Origin: Dipteronia dyeriana
Lineage: Eukaryota; Streptophyta; Magnoliopsida; Sapindales; Sapindaceae
Direction of reading: 5' to 3'
Assembly (NCBI GenBank): GCA_032871835.1
Contig: CM065298.1
Span: 9,721,596 to 9,785,595 of the forward strand
DNA: 64,000 nt
Under the pieces are notes generated by a model. It searched no databases. It was not told the origin of the DNA and worked only from the letters and a program-made list of their open reading frames with translations. Shown here one piece after another: positions 11,223-21,580 of the stretch; the stretch's first letter is position 1, and each line of letters opens with the position of its first letter. A program made the position numbers and the translations under genes.

Positions 11223-13804
11223 ATGGACCCATCTTCCCGTCATCATCTTTTTAATGTTGCTCTTGATGAACTAGATCAGGGAAATTTCCGACTGGTTTCT
11301 TGTATCTTAGGTTACTAGGGGAAATCCTTGAAGGAGAACCTCCATTTTTAAGAGTCGATATCTCGGGGCTTCACCTTGATGTTGAATTTTTTGTGTCCAG
11401 TTCTGATTCTGATTCTTCATCCAGTTCTAAATCTGATTTTTTTAATCACAGGGTATTTTCGCGAAGGATGGGTAAACATCAGAGCAAAAAGCAGGCTGTC
11501 AATGAGAACGTTGAAGAGGCATCTAGGGTGTCTCGTCTTATGTTTACTGCCGAATGTCCGTGTGGGTTCGACACCGAGCCGAATGTGATCAGGCTTGCTG
11601 AAATAGAGAAGTATCGCTCTCGATTTGACCTGCCCGACTCGATTATTCTGGTTCCTGCGGGGGATAGAGCTGTATGGAATCCTCCTGAGGGTATGGTGGC
11701 GATTTATGGATCCATGCTTTGTTGCGGCGTCACACTTTCTATTCAGCCATTTATTGCTTGGTTTTTGGCCGAAGCAGGAATTGCTTCAGCTCAGCTGGCC
11801 CCGAACAGCTACAAAATCTTGATGTGCATGTGGAATATGTACAGTAGGATGAACCTGTCATCGCCCTCTCCAAATGAAATCAGACATTTCTTTACACTGA
11901 GGCAATCGGGCAAGACGGGGACCTACTTTCTTATGTCTAATCCGTACGACTGTTGAATCCCAGAGGGGACAAAAGTTAGTCGGGATGTAGACATTTCTGA
12001 CGACCCTAAGAAGAAGGGTTTTATATAGAGATTCCCTACATCCAACAAGTTCTGGAAGAACAGTTGGTTTTTCACAGGGGAGGAGTATCGGGCTTGACAT
12101 CACCGTTACGACTGGGGATGTCTGAACGGTGTTAAAAGTCCCACAATTATTTTGTTCCATCGAAGCATGGAACAAGAAAGAAATTGAATACAGTGATTGC
12201 GAGCTGACCGGACTTGCTCGGGTGGCAGTTCGCACACTGGAGAAGAGGAGCATGACTTATCTCTTTGTTGAGTCGATGATGATTGAGCTCGATTTCTTTG
12301 AGCAGATTTCAAGCCACCGCAGGCGATGTAAGTGACTTCTTGCAACCTTTTTCTTTCTATTGTAATTTTCCGCTTTTCGTTTCCTGACAAAAATTTTTTA
12401 TTTTAATGTATGATACGGACATCGTCTGCGATCTTCAGGCTCGCCAGGTGAAGTCAATTCTACAGACGAGCAGGAAGAGAGGCTTCTGGTCAGAGCAATG
12501 AAGGCATCGCTCCGCCTGAGTCTGACGAAGAGATTGACATTGCGGCGGAACAGAACCCTGGGCATGTTCTGCCGACCGCTGGTCCGAGCTGCCCAAGTGA
12601 GCCGACTAGTTTTCCACCATCTGACGATAGGGAGAGGCAGTGTGAGGGTCATGGTGAGGAGCCTGTTGGTCGGTCAGAAATCGGTGAAGGGAGTTACGTA
12701 TTGAATCAAGTGCCTGCAGGTCTAGACTTCTTTGAGTCTTTCCGAGACGATATCCAGGAAGATCTTGCTGTTGATATTTGCTTCCACCATTCTCATGGTG
12801 AGAAGCCTAAGGCACTTAGCTCACCGACCCATCCACTGAAAACCCCTATGGTGGTCTCATTCATTGATTCCAATGATGAAGATGTTGTATATGAGATCAC
12901 TCTGAGCGTTGGCGCTAAGGCGTCAGCAGATGCTGCGGCTTCGGAACCGAACAGGGCTTCTTCTACCCCCGAGTTTGAAAATCTGGGGGCTGAACCCTCT
13001 GGGGTTCCTTCATATCCTTTCCTATCTTCAGAACCGAACAGGGATTCCCCTAACCCCCAGGTTAGAAATTTAGGGGTTGAACCCTCGGGGGTTCCTTCGT
13101 ATCCTTCCCCTCAGGATATGCTGCGGGAGATGTCTTTCGATATGGCTTTTATTGGGGAAAACTGCTGGAGCAGTTTTCAGGATAGCTCTATGACCGAATG
13201 TCTTCAAAATATCTTCAACGGTGCATCTTATGTAAGTTATCTGTTTTCTTTGATGTTTTTGCTTGTCTGCCAGATTTATGATCGCATTCTTTTACAGATG
13301 GTGGACGAATTCGTTGAGCTAATTCAGACGCAGCAACATCAAGCTGATCGGATAAGGCGTCTGGAGGCTCAACTGAAGGAAAGTGAGGAAGACCGTACTC
13401 GGGCCGAAGAGGCTTATCAGCAAGAGGTCGGCTCCGTACAAATTTTTGCCGACCATTGTCTGGCGAATCAAGTTGAGGCTGAGGAGAGGGTGTCTTTGGC
13501 AGAGGAGAAGGCGACATCACTTCAAAATCTTTTATCCTCTGCCGAAGAATCTATGCTTAAGGTCGAGCAGAAGGAGGAGCAATCGAGGTCGGCATATAAG
13601 CGAAAATTCAAAGACCTGGAGCGCCAAGTGTTGACAGTTGAATCCTTATCCCGAGAGGCTAGGCTGGAACTTGAAGTACAAGGGGTGGATCGCTTTAAAA
13701 GATCCTCTGCGTATGATGCCCTACTTCTCCGGGAGTTTCAGTGCGGGCCAGTTTCAGCCGACGAGTTCTTTAAAGTTAAGAATAGGGCGACTGAGAATGC
13801 CTAA
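11223..13804 (+). pseudogene. Antisense extra ORF of the Tat element (gypsy-type transposon domain plus coiled coil), broken
   Basis: Coding-like DNA opposite to gag-pol, placed between the tandem repeats and the 3' LTR. The longest clean piece (11300-11956) contains SMLCCGVTLSIQPFIAWFLA and AGIASAQLAPNSYKILM, which resemble the Pfam family putative gypsy-type transposon (PF04195). A second open piece (12701-13804) is acidic, has repeated EPNR...GVPSYP segments, and ends in a long heptad-rich coiled coil (about 13312-13690). The pieces are separated by in-frame TGA/TAG codons near 11955, 12025 and 12098 and by frame changes; one break at the 5' end separates an ATG at 11223 from the main frame. 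Introns between pieces are possible. The product's role is unknown. Confidence 0.75.
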
Positions 13805-14252
13805 GCGAACTGGGAGCTGTCAATCAAACATCATGTAGACCGGTCCTTGGAGTCTTTTCGGACTCAGATGAAGGGATGAAGGGATGAAGGGCTTACTGCA
13901 GTAGCCAAGGAAAAGAGCCCCATCCCATGCATTTAGAAATTATGTCCGAGTATTCCCTCTCGACCTTTTACGCTAGTCAGGAGTCAGTCGAGGGTGTGGT
14001 ACCAGATGTCTGGCCGGTCCCAAGCGAAGATTACAATTGATGGATGTGTAAAATGAATACGAGATGGTGCTAGACCCGAGTATCGAAAAAAGCTCGAAAT
14101 CCTGACAACCTTGATTTTTGTAGAATTGTAGAAAATTCCTTTATTTTTTATTATTGCAAAGAACCATTCTTTGAACTGTAACCATTCTTTTAAGAGCAAT
14201 ATAATTCTATTTTATTCTGAATTGAATGGTCTTGATCTGTTTATTGCTGATT
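13805..14252. other. Non-coding interior of the Tat element
   Basis: Lies between the antisense ORF and the 90-bp repeats. No coding match seen. A short direct repeat GATGAAGG occurs at about 13868-13890. Confidence 0.5.
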
Positions 14253-14826
14253 GTTGCCGAGTGTTGTATTAAACTGGCTGATGTTCGGGTAACTTAACCG
14301 AGTATCTTAATAAACCGGTTGTTACTCGAATGACTTTAAATGTCAAGTATGTTATTAAATTGGCTCTTCAATGTTCAGGTAATTTAACCAACTATATTAT
14401 TAAACCGGCCGTTACCCGAATGTCTTTAACTGCCAAGTATCTTATTAAACTGGCTCTTGGATGTTCGGGTAACTTAACCGAGTATCTTATTAAACCGGTC
14501 GTTACCCGAATGACTTTAACTGTCAAGTATCTTATTAAACTGGCTCTTCGATGTTCGGATAACTTAACCGAGTATCTTATTAAACCGGTCGTTACCCGAA
14601 TGTCTTTAACTGCCAAGTATCTTATTAAACTGGCTCTTCGATGTTCGGGTAACTTAACCGAGTATATTATTAAACCGGTTGTTACCCGAATGACTTTAAC
14701 TGCCAAGTATCTTATTAAACTGGCTCTTCGATGTTCGGGTAACTTAACCGAGTATCTTATTAAACCGGTTGTTACCCGAATGACTTTAATTGACAAGTAT
14801 CTTATTAAACTGACTCTTTATTATTA
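14253..14826. repeat. 90-bp tandem repeat block, about six copies
   Basis: Anchor ATGTTCGGGTAACTTAACCG recurs at 14281, 14371, 14461, 14551, 14641 and 14731, exactly 90 bp apart. Each unit consists of two diverged 45-bp halves that both start GTATCTTATTAAAC. GTTCGGGTAAC in the first half is the inverted complement of GTTACCCGAA in the second, so every unit can fold into a stem. The period is a multiple of three and stops are absent on both strands, giving repeat-peptide ORFs that I regard as by-products. Tandem arrays in this position are known in Tat elements. Confidence 0.95.
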
Positions 14827-15388
14827 ACCGAGTCATCTTGAAACAGGCAAGTTTACACTTGTGTTTCATACCCGGTTGCTACCCGAACATTACATCAAGC
14901 TCACCATGATCATATGCTCGAGTCCTTACGCAATACCAATGACGTCTCCCCAGTTTTTATGCGCAAGGGTTTACCGAATCGTTGAGCTCTTTTTAAAAAA
15001 AAATGCTCAACACAGCTACGTATTTCACCGGAATTTCTCCTGATAGTGTCCTGAGTATTTTTTCAGAATCTGGTGCATCGGGTTTGCCTTTTCGCTAATG
15101 TCATTTTGATCATGCTCTGCCGGCATGCTCCTACGAGCTTCTTCACCCATTCGGGTTTTGATGGTCCCGAGAATTCTATTTGCATGTTATTATCATGCTC
15201 TTCTTCCATATGTTCTTATTATCATATGCTTTCTTTTAGAAATCATGAGCTCGGTGCTTTTCTTTCGGAAATTCCGAGTAATTTTATTTATTACTGTAAA
15301 AAAAGATCAACAAAGATTTAATTTTCATAGATTATACTTACCCTAACTAATATTGTCCTGACTAGAAAAAGAAAAAAAAGAAGAATAA
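14827..15388. other. Non-coding interior of the Tat element after the repeats
   Basis: Between the tandem array and the end of pol. It carries scattered CCGAGT and CCCGA motifs like those in the LTRs and repeats. No gene recognised. Confidence 0.5.
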
Positions 15389-16492
15389 TTAAGGATAAAA
15401 AATCTTTAGATATTGGGCATTGCATGGTCGGGGTAAAACCCCTCCGTTGGGCCGAGCAATCCAATAAGCTTCATGGCCAGCTACTCCCTTGATCTTGTAT
15501 GGACCTTCCCATTTATCAGCCAGGGAACCTGCGACTTTATTTTTTGTGTTTAAAGATTCCCTCATGAGCACCAGGTCTCCTAGCTGGAATTTCTTGATCC
15601 GAACATGAGAGTTGTAGTGGCAAGCTACTCTTTACTGATATGCCATATTTCTTATTCGGGATTTCTCCATTTTTTCTTCTAGTTCATCCAGACTTTGTAA
15701 TAGCATATCAACATTATGTTCTTCATCGTATAGCTTGACCCGAGGTGACGCATACGATGTTTCTATGGGGATAACAGCTTCTGTTCTGAATGCTAAAGTG
15801 TATGGAGTCTCTCTTGCTGAAGTCCTTGTTGTCGTCCGGTATGCCCATAATACTTCGGGTAGCTTTTCAACCCAGCTACCTTTTTTTTCATCTAACTTTG
15901 CCTTGATAGTGTGCTTGATGATTTTATTTACCGCTTCTACCTGGCCATTGGTTTGGGGGTGAGCAGGTGTGGCATAGTAATTGGTGATCTGATATTCCTT
16001 ACACAGCTGTCTAAATTTAAAGTTGTCAAATTGGGTGTTGTTGTCTGTGATTATTGTGTCTTGAACTCCAAACCTATAAAGTATATTCTTTTTCATAAAA
16101 TTTGTGATGTTTTCTTTTGTGATATGCACTAGTGCTTCAGCTTCTGCCCACTTTATGAAATAATCAATAGTTACTATGGCGTGTTTTGCTCCACCCCCTG
16201 TTCCAGTTGGCATTGGGCCGATCAGGTCTAAATCCCACATGGCGAATGGCCATGGGGCTGTGAGGTTTCTGAGTTTTCCAGGAGGCTTTCGGATATCGTT
16301 GGCGATTCTTTGACAAGTATTGCAACTTTTCGACCACTGGTGTGAATCTGAGAAAATTGTAGGCCAACAATAGCCTTGTCTGAGCACCTTGTGTGCTAAA
16401 CTTCTACCCCCAGTGTTGTTTCCGCAAACTCCTTCGTGGATCTCTTGAAGTATTCGATGTGCATCTTCTTCTTTGGCCTGGTACTCGTCCAT
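15389..16492 (-). pseudogene. Retrotransposon integrase, with a break before its C-terminus
   Basis: The N-terminal zinc-binding region (CNTCQR at its end) is followed by the rve core. The three acidic residues are visible in MWDLDLIGPMP, DTIITDNNTQFDN and NGQVEAVNK. The C-terminal part (15389-15571) has KWEGPYKIKGVAG and ends AQYLKIFYP, the usual end of Tat/gypsy pol. A stop separates the core (15632-16492) from this tail. The enzyme would join element DNA into the host genome; this copy is probably dead. Runs leftward, downstream of RNase H. Confidence 0.85.
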
Positions 16493-16889
16493 AACCTGGT
16501 TGACAACTACCTGTGAATCGCTGAATATCTCTACTTCATCTGCCGCAAGAGCTATGCAGACCTCTGAGTCCAGCTAACAATGCCTCGTACTCGGCTTGAT
16601 TATTGGTTTCTTTGAAATCAAATATCATGACACATTCAACAACATCTCCTTATGGAGTGCATACTACGATCCCTGCCCTGCTGCCATGAGTATTTGAAGA
16701 ACCATAAACATACAGTTTCCATGGGAAATCTTTACCCAACATTCTTTTTGCTTCTAGGTTTGGCTCTGTGAACTAGGCTATGAAGTCTGCCACTGCCTGT
16801 CCTTTAAGGGATGTTCTGGGGACATAATGAATGTCGAATTCACTTAGCTCGATTGCCCATTTGGTCAATCTTCTTGAAATTTCTGGTTT
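16493..16889 (-). pseudogene. Second RNase H of the Tat element, broken
   Basis: Minus-strand translation gives WKLYVYGSSNTHGSRAG, then NNQAEYEALLAGLRGL, then IFSDSQVVVNQV, interrupted by stops and one frameshift. The first motif normally carries a catalytic Asp where Tyr stands here. It follows directly on the first RNase H, giving the tandem RNase H layout known from the Tat lineage. Confidence 0.75.
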
Positions 16890-18239
16890 TTACAAAATTT
16901 GTCTTAATGGGCAATCGGTGAGAACCTGGATTGTGTGGGCCTGGAAATACGGTCTTAGCTTTTTTGCTACTGAAACCAATGCTATGGCCATTTTCCCTAC
17001 CTGTGAGTACCTTGTTTCAACTGGTAGGAGTGCCTTGCTGGTATAATATACTGGTTTCTGCACTCCATCTTCTGTTTGGACTAAGACTGAGCTTGCTGCA
17101 AGCTCGGTTATTGACAGATACAACTGAAGTACTTCACCTGTTAGTGGTTTTGAGAGAATTGGGGTATGTCCCAGGTACTCTTTTATTTTTAAGAATGCCT
17201 GTTCGCACTCTTCATTCCATTCGAGTCCTTTCCCTTTTTTGATTACTTTGAAGAAAGGCACGCACCTGTCAATAAATTTTGAGCTGAATCTTCCCAAGGA
17301 AGCTAAACATCCTGTCAGGCGCTGTACTTTTTTTAATGTTTTTGGTGAGGCCATTTTTTGCAGGGCCTGGATTTTCTCGGGGTTAACTTCGATTCCTTTT
17401 TGGTGAACCTGAAATCCCAGGAATCTCCCTGAAAGGACTCTGAATAAATATTTGTTCGGATTCAACTTCATCTGTATCTCCTTAGAACATCAAATGTTTC
17501 TCGGAGGTCCAGGGCATGCTTATTAGCCGAGATGCTTTTAGTCAGCATGTCATCAATGTACTTCCATGTTTCTTCCTATTCGCCGAGTGAAGATTTTGTT
17601 GACCAGCCTTTGATATGTAGCTCCCGTATTTTTCAAACCGAAAGGCATTACTGTGTAACAGTATAAACCCTGATCTGTTGTAAAGGCTGTCTTTTCTTCG
17701 TCGGCCTTGTTCATCCCGATCTGGTTGTATCCCGAGTAGGCATCCATGAAGCTAAGCAATTCGTGGCCTGCTGTGGCGTCCACCAACTGGTATATCCTTG
17801 GAAGTGGGAAGCTTTTTTTTGGGCATGCCTTGTTTAGATCCGTAAAATATACGCACATTATCCATTGCCTGTTTTTCTTTTGGACAAAGACTACATTGGC
17901 TACCCACTGTGGGTAGTTGACCTCTCTAATTGATCTTGTAGTAAGTAGCTTTTCCACCTCTTGTTTGATTGCCCGACTTCTTTCGGGATTGAACGATCTT
18001 CTCTTTTGTCTCACTGGTTTCGCATTCGGGTCTACTGCGAGATGGTGAGACATTATTCGGGCATCTATCCCGAGCATGTCTTCGTGACTCCAGGCGAACA
18101 CATCTTTATATTCTTTGAGCAGTTTGGTGAGGTCTTGCTTGACTTTTCCTCCCAAGTTAGCCCCAATCTTGACCACATTGTCTAGTTCTCTTTCTTTTAA
18201 TATCACTTCTTCAACTGGTTCAGTTTCAGTTTCATTCAA
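16890..18239 (-). pseudogene. Reverse transcriptase and first RNase H, frameshifted
   Basis: The first open piece (17553-18239) has the fingers/palm motifs PQWVANVVFVQKKNRQW, SFMDAYSGYNQI and VMPFGLKNTGATYQRL. The second (16890-17471) has the RT connection (FLGFQVHQKGIEVNPEKI) and RNase H (YYTSKALLPVETRYSQV). They are split by a small frameshift exactly at the catalytic YxDD site (around 17554). A conserved Asp in the CVDFTDLN-type motif is Tyr here. Copying RNA to DNA would be impossible from this copy. Confidence 0.88.
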
Positions 18240-18352
18240 CCCTTCCCCAGGTCAAATTCAAATGATAAGAACTCTCTAGGCTGACTTGGCTGCGTTATGG
18301 TGCACACTTGTTCAACATCGTTTCTGTCTATGTACACTGATAAGTTTGCTCT

Positions 18353-18990
18353 TCAGGCTATCTCCTGGGATCCCTTGACTACCCTGACCCCCTGTTGTGT
18401 CTGAAACTTGATCATTAATGCATAAGTGGTTGTCACGGCTCTTGTTTTATTCAGGAATGGGCGACCCAATAGTGCATTACATGGCCAATTGTCTAAATCC
18501 ACCACCACAAAGTCGAGTATGACAGTTCTTTGGCATGGTGCCGTTCCAATTTTTACGGGTAGTTTAACCATCCCGAGTGACCTTACCTCAATCCCACCAA
18601 ATCCTCTGAGTGGAGTATGGAAGGGTTGTAAAACTTTTCGGTGTAACCTGAGTTGATCGTTTATGGCTATATTAAGGATGTCCATCGAACTCCCATTATC
18701 AATCAGGATTCTCATGACCTCCCGGTGACCAACCCGAGCACTTATGACCAATGCGTCATTAGGCCGAATATCGACGCCATGGGAATCTGCCTCAGTGAAC
18801 ATTATCGTGTCGCATCCTTCCTTTATCCTTTTTGGGTCCGGCTCAACCGAGTTCATGTCAAAATTATTCCTTGCTTCTACCGCTTCCCTGATTTCCTGAG
18901 TTCGTTCTCGGTTTCTTTTCCCAGTAGATGGTCCCCCAAATATTGTATGTATTACCTGATTGGCTTCAGGGCTGGTTCTTTGATTTAGAC
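18353..18990 (-). pseudogene. Retroviral-type aspartic protease region
   Basis: The segment RILIDNGSSMDIL matches the Tat-type aspartic protease active site (D-N-G-S-S), followed by LLGRPFLNKTRAV. Upstream in the same frame is IHTIFGGPSTG, a motif found just before protease in such elements. It would cut the gag-pol polyprotein. It is separated from RT by a stop near 18240-18350. Confidence 0.8.
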
Positions 18991-18999
18991 CATGGTTGA

Positions 19000-20430
19000 G
19001 ATCAGCATTGACCTCTTTCTTGGTTTCTGATCTCTCATCTTTTTTAAAGATTACATCCCGCAGGTGCCCTTCCCGAATAAGAGTCTCTATGTAATCTCTG
19101 AGTTGGAAAAACTTTGAAGTCTCATGACCGGTTTTCTTGTGAAATCTGTAATACTTTGTTGTATCTTTCCGGGCAAATTGAGACTGTCGTCGTGGTTCTT
19201 ACACCATGTTCTTTTCTTCTAGAATGACCAAGATTTCTTCTTATTTTTTTCGAAGAGGAGTATAATTGGTGTATCTGCCTCGGTACTTCTCTGTGGATTG
19301 TTCAGTATTAAGCCCATTGCCCCCGTCTTTGCTTTTCTCCTTGCCCTTTCTCTTTCGTTTTCCCTTTTGATTCTGCCCTTTGGATTCGGCATCCTTCTGC
19401 TCGGGCTTTCCTCTATGCATATAGCTTCCTCCTGTAGCTAACTCTTCTTCTTCGGCCAATGCGTATCCTCCCGCGATATCCATCATGTCAGCATATCTTG
19501 TCAGCCGAGCTCTTCTCAAATCAAAAGATAGTCTTCCATTCTGCAGGTTGTTGATGAATGTAGCAATTATTGCTTCATCGTTTGCACTACCAATCTCTGA
19601 TACCGCTTGGCCGAATCTCCCTAGGTATTTCTTCAGTGACTCATCTTTTCCTTATTTTATTTGAGCAATGTGAGCCACTGACTTTTTCATGTGAACATTA
19701 CTCAGGAATTTCCTTGAGAATCTCTTGCTCAGTTCACTGAAATTTTTATGCTTGCTGAAGGCAACCTCCCGAACCACCTCGAACCCATGTCTCCCAGAGT
19801 TTGTGGGAAATTGAGACATAGTAAGGATCTTTGTGGGCATACTGGGCCATGGTACTTTTATAGTGTCTCACGTGCTCTTTTGGGTCAGTGTATTTCTTAA
19901 ACTGTTCCACGTGCGGCATCCTGAACCTTTCTAGGAAATGGGTTCGTAATAGTAAATGAACTGTCAGAGTCATCGTCAGATAAATCATTGTAGCCATAAC
20001 GTCTGACCAATGCCTCCATCTGACGTCTACTATTCTCAACTTCTTGAGTTAGGCTTTGGATCATGATATCTCTGTCCCCCACCCGGCTTCCCCGACGGTT
20101 GAACCGTTGGGTAACTGTCATTCTTTCTGGCCCTTCACTTTGATGCCAAGTTTCTCGCATGACTCCGTGATGACATTAACGATGAGGCCGATAGTTATCT
20201 TCTGATGACGACCGATCTCTGTGTCGGTCATGCTTGCGGTGTCTAGCACGTACTGTATGACCCTGGTTTAGCCTTTGGTGTGGTTGTTCCTCTTCAGGTG
20301 TTTCACGTCTAACCTGTTTGATTGGAGTAGAGTTCCTTTCGATTTTCGGCATAGTTATTTCTGGCCCTACTACCACCGAATGAAGCCTTACAGTGGAATA
20401 TTTGGGGTCTGTGCTTCTGCAACCAGTAGG
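19000..20430 (-). pseudogene. gag region, several frame breaks
   Basis: Pieces in different minus-strand frames form a gag-like protein. There is a basic N-terminal part rich in RHRKHDRHRDRS, a coiled segment (LTQEVENSRRQMEALVRRYG), the capsid-like core (RMPHVEQFKKYTDPKEHV; FSELSKRFSRKFLSN) and a basic Lys-rich tail (QKGKRKRKGKEKSKDGG). Frameshifts lie near 19660-19900 and 19520-19650. Gag would package the RNA. The start cannot be fixed. Confidence 0.75.
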
Positions 20431-20660
20431 TCAACCCCTTCCCTGGCTACGTCTGCCACCATTTGCTACAACGTCTCTCGGAAACGCAGCGTCAGGTCTC
20501 TACTGGTTGGAGGAACTTGCTGGACCCCTACCAGGTGCGTAGGTTGGTTTTTCGTGTTTGTTGCAGGATCTCGTGATGTACTGCCTACATGGAAATTATC
20601 CGGTGATTTTTGGCCATTCTCATAACTGCTTCTGCTTCCAGTTATTGCTTCTATTAAATC

Positions 20661-20689
20661 GGAGGTTCAAGCCCCTCCTTCTAGCGTCA
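20661..20689 (-). other. Probable primer-binding site of the Tat element
   Basis: On the minus strand, two bases inside the 5' LTR, the sequence TGACGCTAGAAGGAGGGGC begins and continues TTGAACCTCC. Its complement looks like a tRNA T-arm followed by an acceptor 3' strand. Position and length fit a PBS. The expected TGG at its start is TGA here, and I cannot name the tRNA. Confidence 0.5.
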
Positions 20690-20691
20690 GT

Positions 20692-21575
20692 TGTTGACGT
20701 TGATTTCTGGATCGTATCAGAAAAGCCAACAAGGATTGGATTTTGGCTATCAATCCAAAGAGAGAGAGATTTTTGAAAGAGTAACCAAGACACAAGTTTT
20801 ACGTGGTAAAACTCGATGACTGGAGAAACGTCCACGGGTGGTTGAAGGATCAACCGAGCCAAAATCCACTATGGAAATAAGATGTTTACAAGCTCTCGAT
20901 CTCTATTTTTCTCTCTGTATTTTTATGTCGCTTGCTGTGTCTATATCCTTTTTTGGCGAGATTATGAGTCTATTTATATGTTTATAGAGCCCTAATCTGC
21001 CTTGTACAAGTAATGAATCTTTGTATTTAATTAGAATTATTTACTTGCTTAAGGTCGATTGTCTTCTTTCCTGTTTCGGAGTCTTGTATAGAAGTGGAAT
21101 GAGATTCTAGTAGTGCAGTCCAATTTGGATTATTTCCTTATAAGAATGTAGTCTTTGTAACGAAATCAAGTTGTTTCCTGATTGAGGACTCTTCTAGCTC
21201 AGTATTCTGTTTTCTATGGGATTCCTTCCTGATGGATATCTTCGTGTATTTTATAACTTAATTCATGTGAACTAAGCACTAAGTTTCTTATTCGGTTCAT
21301 ATTTAGCCCGAGTAAGAAACAACACTTACTGGTCCCGAGTATTGTCGTTTGAGCCCGAGTAGAAAATGTATTTCTGCTATCTCCGAGTACGATTAATTGA
21401 TTCGGAGTAGTTTAGTTGATCCCGAGTAGGTCTTGCCATACTACTTGTTTATTTGAGCTTCTTCTCTTTAATGATGCCTTATAGGATGTTTCCTGTGTGT
21501 CTATTTGGGCGTCCACCTGGCAATTTTCTCCTTCTTGTCGATGACGTGTATGCTTGGTAAAATTCACATATGACA
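20692..21575 (-). repeat. 5' LTR (right copy)
   Basis: Partner of 9822-10730; on the minus strand it runs from TGTCATATGTG to GTCAACA. It is 25 bp shorter than the left copy, with about 6% base differences by hand alignment. Confidence 0.92.
20970..20978 (-). promoter_or_regulatory. TATA box in the 5' LTR
   Basis: The minus strand reads TATAAATAG within the 5' LTR, upstream of gag in the direction of transcription. The same motif is kept in the other LTR. A likely retrotransposon promoter element. Confidence 0.6.
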
Positions 21576-21580
21576 GAAAC
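21576..21580. repeat. Target-site duplication GAAAC, right copy
   Basis: Identical to 9817-9821 and directly adjacent to the LTR end CA. Confidence 0.9.

Larger units (their letters stand above)
9822..21575 (-). mobile_element. Ty3/gypsy LTR retrotransposon, Tat lineage, decayed
   Basis: An 11.75-kb element bounded by LTRs of 909 bp (9822-10730) and 884 bp (20692-21575) and by a 5-bp GAAAC duplication. It is transcribed on the minus strand, so the 5' LTR is on the right. The order right to left is gag, protease, reverse transcriptase, RNase H, a second RNase H, integrase. The antisense (plus-strand) ORF and a tandem-repeat block lie between integrase and the 3' LTR. The dual RNase H, the antisense ORF and 3' tandem repeats are known traits of Tat-lineage elements. 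Every coding block has stops or frameshifts, so it is non-autonomous now. By hand alignment the LTRs differ at about 50 of 880 positions plus indels, roughly 6%, so insertion was not very recent. Confidence 0.93.

Noticed and set aside
14253..14826. CRISPR-like regularity
   Set aside because: The 90-bp units are contiguous tandem repeats without unique spacers, in a plant retrotransposon.
14330..14827. A 165-codon plus-strand frame and a 134-codon minus-strand frame of repeated 30-residue units
   Set aside because: Both follow from the 90-bp tandem repeat, whose length is a multiple of three. No independent evidence of translation.
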